From Nematostella vectensis (Eukaryota; Cnidaria; Anthozoa; Actiniaria; Edwardsiidae), in contig NC_064042.1 in the NCBI RefSeq assembly GCF_932526225.1, positions 1,099,001 to 1,163,000 on the forward strand: a stretch of 64,000 bases of DNA, given 5' to 3'. The first letter of the stretch is position 1; each line of letters starts with the position of its first letter. Positions 55,641 to 64,000 of this stretch are shown piece by piece. Position numbers and translations under genes: made by a program. Below the pieces are notes generated by a model. The model did no database searches, was not told where the DNA came from, and saw nothing but the letters and a program-made list of their open reading frames with translations.

Positions 55641-57700
55641 TCAAGATCCTGGGCACCACTGCGCAAAAAAAACATAAGCTAGGAGCACGTATTTGAGCGT
55701 GATCTAATGTGGCCGCTCCTACCTTGATCAATGGGTATCATGCTATTAAACGTGGCAAGTATACAAACGCCCACTCAGGCGCTTGCAAAACCTATAAGGC
55801 GATCTCTGCTTGAGTTCCGTCCGTGCTGATAATGGCCAAGAGCTGTTTATGGAAAAGATGTCTTACGCAACCTAAAACATTCTCAGCCGCGGTCAAAATA
55901 AGACCAGCCGCGTAAGGCCGCGATTCGGATTTTGGCGACCAAAAAATAACAACAAGATTGGACGCGATACAAAAAAAACACCGTTCTCATATGCACTTTT
56001 ATATCAAAACATCTGAAAAGATACATGACAGTGTAGTAATGAAGACATTTTCGATTAGCGTACAGCTTTTGTATCGAAGCCAAACGAACTCTTTTCAATC
56101 CGTTTCAATTTGCTCGATGTAAGATGAACCACAGAATATCCTATATTCTGACGATTCAAAGGTCATTTAACAATCCTGGGTGGTTATTTCAGCTTATTTC
56201 GAATAGTTTTCGAGTTAGCCGGCAAACAGCTCGTGAGTAATCAAAATCTATCCAGAGTTTTATAAACTTTAAATAAATGTCAATCAACCACTTCTTTGTA
56301 GTTATTAAAATATTTAAAAAACACGGCTTTTTTTACACAAAAACCTCAAAATAACCATCGAGATTGAAGTGTGATACTTTATTTAAGACATGTGATTAAA
56401 AAATCTCAGTTCCTTGCTCTAATTAATGGATAGTTTGGGTGGCTGGGTATTATGCAGGACGTGAAGTGGCGGCGTGATTGGCCATCTTTCAGTACAGCGG
56501 ACGCCACCAATGAACATGTTTACTGGGTCGTGATCACATGCTCGGAGCCCCATGATGGCAGCACAACATGAACAACTAGTATTGCGCTCCTCACGCTGTT
56601 AGTCAAGGTTAGCGACGTGAACAGGATAGGCGAGCACGCCCCAAATGCATTGTGGTTGCTATCTTATAGGTATTATGCCATATTTTTCAATGGATTGTAC
56701 TAAATCGAGATAAGTCCCACAAAATCCATTAGAAATTTATGTAAGACATGATCCACTCTACAGAATACTTGGAATTTCGTAACGTTTACTGATACCAAGA
56801 AGATTTTAAGACAAAAATTATAAATATGATAAATACTAGATGAATCGAGTCGACAGAAAAAAAGGCTAAAATACGCCGGTGCACAAGCTAGGTGCCTGTC
56901 CAGAGGGGTGAGGGGGGTCTGGTCATGTGACGAAAATGTGACGAAATGACTGATGATAGACTCGGTCACCTTGGTTTCGTTAAGAAGACTGTACTGTATT
57001 TGGATAGAAAAATTTTCTAGATGAACCTAGTGGCCTGTTACCAGAGCTAAGGAAAACGATTTGAACTTAATTCATCCGTAACAAGTGAATTACTGCTCTG
57101 GAACCCACCCTATTTTTTTCTATACACGCCCCTGCAAGCACGCGCACGCAAAACAAGTGAGAATCGGTAAAACACAAGCGCAAGAAACTCCAACAGCTGT
57201 GCTCGCTCGTCGTGCGTTCCTAAAAGTCGATAACTAGTCACGCTTGCGTTCTATGAGAACGCGGCAGGCTCCTCATAACACCAACGTAACCCATTCCTTG
57301 TTTCGGTGGTTGCTATGCAGTGAAAAAATACTGAGGACCCAGGCGGTGTGCGAACTACGACCGCAAAGCAGTAGGGGGCTAGTTTTCATACATGTTGCTT
57401 TTCAAGATGACGAATGGCAATCGAAATCCGGCGGGAAAAAATCTTAACAAATTCTACCTAGTTTTCAACTCCTGATTTCAATATTCTCTTCTTTCTATCT
57501 ATGTAAAGCATTTTGGCTTGGATTTTGACACAAACTGTAAAGCTCGAAAACTTTTCCCTTTATTCAAAGCGCTAATAGGTTAGATCCCTGTGCACAAAGG
57601 AGAGCAATCGAAGGCAGGCAATTCAAAATGTCAGAAGACGTTAGTGGGGTTGTGTCATATTTCCATCGCCCAGAATCGTGCAAAATAAGCCCCAGATTCA
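55641..57700. other. Intergenic; dispersed repeat copy B at 56996-57135
   Basis: No gene is supported. 56996-57135 repeats 19635-19770 in direct orientation (TTTGGATAGAAAAATTTTCT onward). Other open frames are short and featureless. Confidence 0.45.
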
Positions 57701-57712
57701 AATGACTGCCAT

Positions 57713-57945
57713 GTTCAATATTCTGCGAATTCTCGTCATAACTTCCAGCATTTTAACCGCTTTCTGGCTTCCGTCATTCTACACGGAATTGGGTGCATTT
57801 TGATTGGTCAGAACCTTGCGAAGAGGTGGCGTGATTGGAAACCATTTCAGTGCTAGCCAATGAAAACCCTTCAAGGACTTTGAATGACGGAGGCAGATTC
57901 AGCTGTTGGAAATCGTTGACGATAATTCGCAATAATGAAAATCGC
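57713..57945. mobile_element. Fold-back (MITE-like) element, ~230 bp
   Basis: The left arm from TTCAATATTCTGCGAATTCT and the inverse of the right arm (TTTTCATTATTGCGAATTAT) align over about 75 bases at roughly 70%. They share TGCGAATT.TCGTCA and TCCGTCATTC. The centre is CCAAT-rich. No target duplication was recognised. Confidence 0.45.
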
Positions 57946-59250
57946 AGTTAACCATTGGAGAAGTATCAATAACATAAGAGCGAAGCTACATCATGTTTAT
58001 TCCGATTTAAGGCATATATACATGTATTTACAAGCAACAACAGCGTAGAGAATGGACGCTCAGTAGTAAAACACTCCGAAAACGGCGGCGACACAGAAAA
58101 ACGTGTCCTGCAACAGAAAAACAGTATCCATGACAAGAGGGCCTATGAACAAGCCATGTCCCTGGCGATCTCGGGTTTCCTGTATCTAGGGTTTCCTGTG
58201 GTCAAAGATTGGCTCTCCCCAGCCCCTCTTTCCTAAAGGTCATCCACAGGAGTTCCGAAATTTCCACCAGGGGGAGTAGGTTGGGATTTACTGTAGTTAT
58301 ATGGTGGGCAGAAAATGGTGGCGGGCGGCGTGGGGTGGATATCCTATACATTTCCTTTTGTGAAGAACAAATCAGAAAAAAAAATAAAAACAGAAAAGAT
58401 CTATATAGCCCGAAGAAGGGAATGTTCCGTCCTATCCTCGCTAACCTGACTCGCCTTACACCGAGACATACGTTTAACCCGATATGCTTTTAATCGCCAT
58501 TATGCTGAACCCCGTGGGTCATCAGAGGTGAGCAAGCAAATTAGACGACAACGATTCGTTGTCTGAAAAACATGACTCGGTTCCTTGTGATGGTTTTATA
58601 TTGCATACAGATTAGCGTGAGACCTGTACCGTCAAATGAACCAGTAATGAAAGGAATAGGTAAAGTGCAAACTGCGTATAGCGGACGATAATAACAGCAC
58701 GCACGCAACTGATATACAACGCAACCTGGATACCATGCGCACGGAGGGCTGGTCCTTTCTGTGCAAGAGCAAGCGCAAACACAAGTGAGAATAATCGTTG
58801 AAGCGAAATCACTAGCAAAAGAGAATCGAACAGTTGCGTTGTGAGAAAACGGAAACGTGTAGCACAACTTTAACAATCCTCCAGAGAGAACAAGAAATCA
58901 TTTGAGAACTGATTATTAATATCATTATAGCGAGTGTATATACCCCTGTCGATGGCGTAATGTAGCATTATATCAAGTGTTTAAACTTCTATTTATGACA
59001 TGCATGCGTGGATCCCGTCTGGTATGCACGCCATGACGTCACAAGGGATGATGAAGCAGATTTCAAATCTCGTCTGATCGGAGATCTATAAATGACTGCG
59101 TCACAGATTCCCCGAAAATCTTCCGCTCGCTTCTACATGGCCCATACCTAAGAGCCACCGTGTTTGACACAGGGTGCCCAGCAACCCTGGATAAGGAGTT
59201 TTCCAGACACAGGAAAACCGAATGATATCAGATGCAGGGTACCCAGTGAT
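57946..59250. other. Intergenic stretch without recognised gene
   Basis: Frames at 58209-58493 and 58541-58876 lack domains and splice context. Confidence 0.4.
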
Positions 59251-59255
59251 CTGGG

Positions 59256-59598
59256 CCCTGTGCACTGACGCGCTAGCACACTGGGCCGCCTGTGGTGAGA
59301 GGCCCCATACATACGCTGACGCGCTAGCACACTGGGCCGCCTGTGGTGAGAGGCCTCATACATACGCTGACGCGCTAGCACACTGGGCCGCCTGTGGTGA
59401 GAGGCCACATACATACGCTGACGCGCTAGCACACTGGGCCGCATGTGGTGAGAGGCCCCATACATACGCTGACGCGCTAGCACACTGGGCCGCCTGTGGT
59501 GAGAGGCCCCATACATACGCTGACGCGCTAACACACTGGGCCACCTGTGGTGAGAGGCCATATCCACTGACGCGCTAACACACTGGGCCACCTGTGTT
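59256..59598. repeat. 51-bp minisatellite, ~6.5 copies
   Basis: The unit starts GACGCGCTAGCACACTGGGC, then CGCCTGTGGTGAGAGGCCCC and ATACATACGCT. It is highly uniform. Period 51 (17 codons) opens both strands (ADALAHWAACGERPHTY on the plus strand). Confidence 0.95.
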
Positions 59599-61380
59599 TC
59601 CAGTAAGTCTGATGTAATTAAATCAAAGCCGAGCCTTGATAATGTGTTGGCTCAAATCGTCTTTTATGGTGACAAATAGAGTTCTAGATGAGGTGTGAAT
59701 AGAACAAGTTAATCCGAAGATATCAGGCGGATCCGCTGAAGGTGACATAAGTCTTTAAGTATGGGAAGGGATTAGGCCAGGAAAACAGATTACACGGACA
59801 ACTCTAGAACCGGAAGAGATCACGCCGGTCGCGTGAGTCAGAAAAAGCATTCCTGGTCCAGATTACTCGCGGAGATCAGACCGGTGACGAACTACGAGAC
59901 CAGGAAACTATACCATGCCAGTTCTAATAGTAAATCACGTCTAGCTAATAAGAAAGGCGTTAAGTGTTACTTCGAGGAAGAGGAGATCATATTGTATTCA
60001 AGCTAGTCTAGCTATGTAACTAGGAAAGTGTTAAGCGTTACTTTCATGAATAGCGGATCACCCATGACCCATAACCTGGACCAGATAACAAGAAAAGTAT
60101 CAACACTAACTTACAGGAATATGATATCATGATCTGACGAATGAATGAATTTCCTTTTTTGTTTTGTTTTGCTCCACCCCGATAGGGGATTAAAAATTTG
60201 CCAGGTTTTTTATTGGTTTCGAAACATCTTGGTTTCTTCCCCCCCTCACCTCCCGGGGGGCTTACATGTCGATCTGATACCGATGATCGTCGTATTTTTA
60301 AGGTTCAAAATCATAGTGACTGTAAGTTCCCAATCTTCTTCGGGAGAATTCTTCAATAATGGTAAGAAAGGTATCATCACCGCAGGCTTAATCTCTTTTT
60401 CACACCTGACAAAATTTCTACCAAGAGAGAATTATAAAGAGAATAATTGACAACTAAATATAGATAGATTAATAAAGATTAATAATAGATTAAATAAGAG
60501 TGCAGATTCAAAATAAACAAGTCAAAAGCATAGTAAGCCCGTAAGGGGGCCACCATACAACTCGTGTCTGACCTCAAAACACAGCTTAGCATCAGAATTG
60601 TGGAAGGTAAGGCTTGAGAACCTTGAAAACAATATCAAAGCTAGGGTGAGAGCCAGCTAACTGAACTCAAGCTGGAATCGGGAATCAAACCCAGAAACCA
60701 GTGGTGACAGGCAGAGGCATTTACTCAATGACATGCCACCCAGCCTACCCTGCCATCTATCTCAAATGACCTGTGCACAGAAGACTGGATGTATGACTGA
60801 TCAGGTCAAATCCCATCTTGGCTATTAGGACGTCTGGTGTATGTAAGGATTAGCAAGTTCCCATATGGCATTAAGTGTGTCACCTTGACTTCACATGTAC
60901 ACCCCCAAGGTCTCAAATCCACCAAATGTATTCACACATGGGGGGATGTAACCAGATGTTAATACATCGAGAAATACCTGCTTTATTTCAAAGAGTAGAA
61001 TCTGTGTGGTTTTCCCATTTGAATAAAACATTTCTTAGCAAGCATACCTTACTATCAAACATTACATGCATCATAGTAAAAGAGCAAGAGTGGTTAGGAA
61101 GAAATTGAACTTCTTAATTATATTCTGTTGCTGGCATACAGACTTAAAACAAAGAGACTGGCAAATGATGAATACTGTCACATAGTATTCAACACAGACT
61201 GGACATAAATCCTAAATCCCTTTTCTGACTGTCCCAAATCTAGCATTTGAGAGCAAAGAAGCTGAGAAGGTGAAAAATAGAATAAAGATAACGATCAAGA
61301 GTTAAAATAGCAGGCGTTTTAACTCTGTTAGCTGTATGTGCTGAGTTCTGATTTGTTCTGGCAATGCGCGGCCACAGACA
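59599..61380. other. Intergenic, with a tRNA-derived SINE
   Basis: Apart from the SINE at 60520-60745 no gene or RNA is recognised; the 101-codon frame at 60145-60450 has no features of a protein gene. Confidence 0.4.
60470..60745 (-). mobile_element. tRNA-derived SINE
   Basis: On the minus strand GGGTGGCATGTCATTGAGT (A-box-like, 60723-60741) and GGGTTTGATTCCC (good B box, 60680-60692) have tRNA spacing. They are followed by about 150 bases of body and a TTTATTAATCT-rich tail at 60440-60490. The tRNA-like head is about 70 bases but has no good acceptor stem. Confidence 0.5.
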
Positions 61381-61825
61381 TACAGATGGGATACTTTACA
61401 TCACTGTAAGGGGGAATTTCCTGTGTATAGATGGGATACTTTACATCACTGTACAGATGGGATACTTTACATCACTGTAAGGGGGGAATTTCCTGTGTAC
61501 AGATGGGATACTTTACATCACTGTAAGGGGGAATTTCCTGTGTACAGATGGGATACTTTACATCACTGTAAGGGGGAATTTTTCTGCGTACAGATGGGAT
61601 TTTTTACATCACTGTAAGGGGGAATTTCCTGTGTACAGATGGGATACTTTACATCACTGTAAGGGGGAATTTCCTGTGTACAGATGGGATACTTTACATC
61701 ACTGTAAGGGGGAATTTCCTGTGTACAGATGGGATACTTTACATCACTGTAAGGGGGAATTTCCTGTGTACAGATGGGATACTTTACATCACTGTAAGGG
61801 GGAATTTCCTGTGTACAGATTTGGA
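61381..61825. repeat. 45-bp minisatellite, ~9.5 copies
   Basis: The unit is CAGATGGGATACTTTACATC + ACTGTAAGGGGGAATTTCCT + GTGTA. One frame encodes MYRWDTLHHCKGEFPV repeats because 45 is divisible by three. One short unit (61453) lacks the middle. Confidence 0.95.
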
Positions 61826-62542
61826 TCCAGTGGGTGGGCCTAGCATGAGAGGGAACTTCTTGTGTACATAGTTTGTAAATGTGTTTTATCTAATCACATT
61901 AAACACAATAGCATTTACACAGAGAATTCTTATTGCAATATAGATCACCTGGGAGTTAACATTAGATTTTCTGAGATCATCAGGTCAGGATTTTGTAATC
62001 TGATATCAGGATTTTTTTAAACATCCAGCTATTCTGGTTTGAGCTGTGAAATACAAACATTTCCCAGGAAAAATCTTAGATTTCAAGAAAGATGCTATAA
62101 CTTTTGAAACTCCAGAAAAAAAAACACAGATTTTTTGATATTTTGAATGTGATATTTAAATAGAAATTCTAAGGGACATTTTATTCCACTGACAAAAGTT
62201 TGCCTGCAGTACTCACAGTCATCAGGAGATCCTGGGCGTAATTATCAGTATCTGAATCCCATAAACATCGGCAAGCAACACTGAAAGGTAAAAAAGCTCT
62301 TTTCATCCCACTCTCTCATACAATACTCAAATCTGATAAGCCAAACTTCTAGACCAAAATTGGCCCCTTCCACCCTCTTACAGTTCACAAACAACAGCAG
62401 CCACGTAGCTGGATGGGGGGGGGGACCCTCCTCAGCTGCCTACAAGTGGGTAATTTCTTATTGATGGATCATCAAATATTAATTTTCCATCTGATTAACA
62501 TGACTGCACACCCCCTTTCTCTCAGTGAATCCTGGCTAAGCA

Positions 62543-62920
62543 GACAGGAGCAAAAAAATGGGAAAAATTAAAATTGTAAGGTTGTGTTAGCTTACATTTT
62601 GTTTATATTTTGCCTAGAGGTTCCTTGAATAATATAAAACAAAATAAGCCATAGTATTTTTTGGTAGATTATCCGTTCTTGATAAATGATTGAGCAAACT
62701 TGCCATAGATCATTAAAAAGGAAACAATTTCGCCCAAATTGGGCAATTTCAGACAAATCGAGAGTCTTACAATTTGCAATATCTCAAGAATAGATTATCT
62801 ACCAAAAATAGTAAAGCTTGCTCTGTTTTATATTACACAAGGAACATCTATGCAAAAAATCAAGCGAATATAAGCTAACACAACCTTACAATGTGAACTT
62901 TGCCATTTTTTGCTCCTGTC
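62543..62920. mobile_element. Fold-back element with 9-bp target duplication (MULE-like MITE)
   Basis: Arms of about 150 bp (62543-62690 and 62775-62920) are inverted copies at high identity. Both begin GACAGGAGCAAAAAA and contain ATTGTAAGGTTGTGTTAGCT, then GTTCCTTG..TAATATAAAAC and GGTAGATTATC/GGTAGATAATC. The element is flanked by GGCTAAGCA at 62534-62542 and again at 62921-62929, a 9-bp target duplication. Long arms plus a 9-bp duplication fit Mutator-like elements; the superfamily is inferred. There is no coding capacity. Confidence 0.8.
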
Positions 62921-62929
62921 GGCTAAGCA

Positions 62930-63706
62930 CCTGGTCAGGTTTATCCCACACGTGTATCAATTCTCTTTCGCTTCAGCAATGCCAGCATATTCTTAGCATA
63001 TTCTTGCAACAATTACTCTGCAGGATCATTCACACAGTGAAATTCTGGGTAATCATCAGACATGATTGAGCTGGTTGCTACCTCTTTCACAGCTTGTGAT
63101 TGACTAGTTTTTTTAGTCAAGTATTGAGAATTGATCAAAAGGGGTCAGCACAAACGGGACCATGTCCCACAATAAGTCTATCTGTTCATGTAATTATAGA
63201 CGATTGATATTGATCACAAAGGGCGAAAGATGAATACCCGATTTTTGTGACACCAATTGCCATCGATTATAAAATTTGTTTGATTGTAACTGACTGCTAT
63301 CGTCCTTTATCAACCATTAGATTCATTACCCGCCCCGGGTTAGGGACAGCTCTGGTGTAATTCCAAGTCATTCTATCAGTATTCACAGACATGTACTTAC
63401 TTAACCCCTTCCCCTCTCTGCTCGCCAATCGTGACTTGTACTACAAACTTGTATCTATCAAGTTCTAGATCTGCAAAAAAAAAAAAAAACAGGGCAATTA
63501 GACCATCATCTAAGTTGGACTACTCAAAGGATTTTTATTGGTAATATATTGCTAGTGTGGAACTTCTATATTCTATATAATGGACCGTGAAAACTACACT
63601 TGTCGTGCAAGTTTCGAATTGCTCAAGATGTGATGGCCATACTGTACAAGGCTACAGCATTGCACATATCAACTGAAACAAAACAATAACTATCTACTGT
63701 AGTGTA
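62930..63706. other. Intergenic stretch downstream of terminal exon
   Basis: No gene is seen; a short A run lies at 63475-63490. Confidence 0.4.
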
Positions 63707-63712
63707 TTTATT
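63707..63712 (-). terminator. Polyadenylation signal AATAAA
   Basis: Canonical hexamer on the minus strand, about 60 nt after the stop of the 63772-63940 exon. Confidence 0.55.
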
Positions 63713-63771
63713 TTAGTCTAACTAATTGTAAGGAATATAAAATGTCATCAGCAATAAGAAGAGACTGTTCT

Positions 63772-63940
63772 TCATGTCCTTTGTCTTTTAGGTAAATTTA
63801 TGAAGAAGTTCACCATATGTAGCTTATATGCTAATGTGAGGGTTGCCTCCTTTGTGCCTCCAATTTTCACATCAGATTCATTGTCATCACTATTTGGTTT
63901 TATTGTCCTCAACAGGACTTGGATTACAGTTTCGTAAATA
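63772..63940 (-). CDS. 3'-terminal exon of an unidentified gene
   Basis: It follows acceptor TTTGCAATTACAG and begins in phase 1 (IYETVIQVLLRTIKPNSDD), ending LHMVNFFINLPKRQRT then TGA at 63772-63774. AATAAA lies about 60 bases beyond the stop (63707-63712 on the plus strand as TTTATT), as expected for a real 3' end. The product is mixed helical and basic at the end. I do not recognise the protein. The upstream exons lie beyond 64000. Confidence 0.55.
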
Positions 63941-64000
63941 CTGTAATTGCAAAGCAGAGCAATCACATTGATTTGTGCAAGTCAGCATGTTATTTTCCAT

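Noticed and set aside
54738-55677. Open frames of 114-294 codons across the 54.8-kb array
   Set aside because: Same reason: a 21-bp period with several frames open on both strands.
59148-59591. Frames encoding RQRMYGASHHRRPSVLA and ADALAHWAACGERPHTY repeats
   Set aside because: Product of the 51-bp minisatellite; open on both strands.
61423-61843. Frames encoding MYRWDTLHHCKGEFPV repeats
   Set aside because: Product of the 45-bp minisatellite; no start context or splice sites.

Overview
The window looks like nuclear DNA of an early-branching metazoan, most likely an anthozoan cnidarian. It is AT-rich, its genes have short exons with GT-AG introns, and it is crowded with PIF/Harbinger, CR1-like and R2-like elements, tRNA-derived SINEs, fold-back MITEs and many minisatellites. 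The cnidarian assignment is inferred from gene and repeat style, not from a species-specific marker.

Host genes. (1) 8.9-12.1 kb, plus strand: a secreted discoidin (F5/8 type C) protein. Its signal-peptide exon is present twice in a roughly 430-bp tandem duplication. A hammerhead ribozyme and a 31-bp perfect inverted repeat sit just after the second copy. (2) 27.18-29.37 kb, plus: a three-exon gene for a 157-residue single-pass membrane protein that I do not recognise. (3) 35.4-44.7 kb, minus: the best gene here, a ten-exon collagen-containing type II membrane TNF ligand (ectodysplasin-like, 439 residues). Two of its exons are only 9 bp long, each coding one Gly-X-Y triplet, and one intron is GC-AG. 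(4) 63.77-63.94 kb, minus: the last exon of a gene lying mostly outside the window. (5) A weaker candidate at 46.07-46.25 kb, minus: a cysteine-rich terminal exon.

Mobile elements. At 8.4-4.6 kb, minus, there is a full-length R2-like RT element with one unbroken frame apart from four nonsense codons. At 14.60-19.30 kb there is an end-to-end PIF/Harbinger transposon with TIRs, a two-exon DDE transposase and a convergent Myb-like accessory gene. Two 5'-truncated copies of one CR1-like family lie at 22.5-23.5 kb (plus) and 52.8-51.6 kb (minus). Non-autonomous elements include a 378-bp fold-back element with a 9-bp target duplication (62.5-62.9 kb), an 876-bp TIR element inside a TNF-gene intron, a fold-back at 57.7 kb, three tRNA-like SINEs, and an LTR-like pair of 83-bp direct repeats around a 48-codon ORF.

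Repeats. Large minisatellites lie at 20.1 kb (19 bp), 21.1 kb (21 bp), 28.3 kb (66 bp), 30.3 kb (30-32 bp), 53.1 kb (28 bp), 54.8 kb (21 bp), 59.25 kb (51 bp) and 61.4 kb (45 bp), plus a 310-bp TTCCC run at 27.7 kb. Where the period is a multiple of three they create long open frames that I do not regard as genes. The remaining sequence is intronic or intergenic with no recognisable gene. I found no CRISPR, rRNA or canonical tRNA gene.
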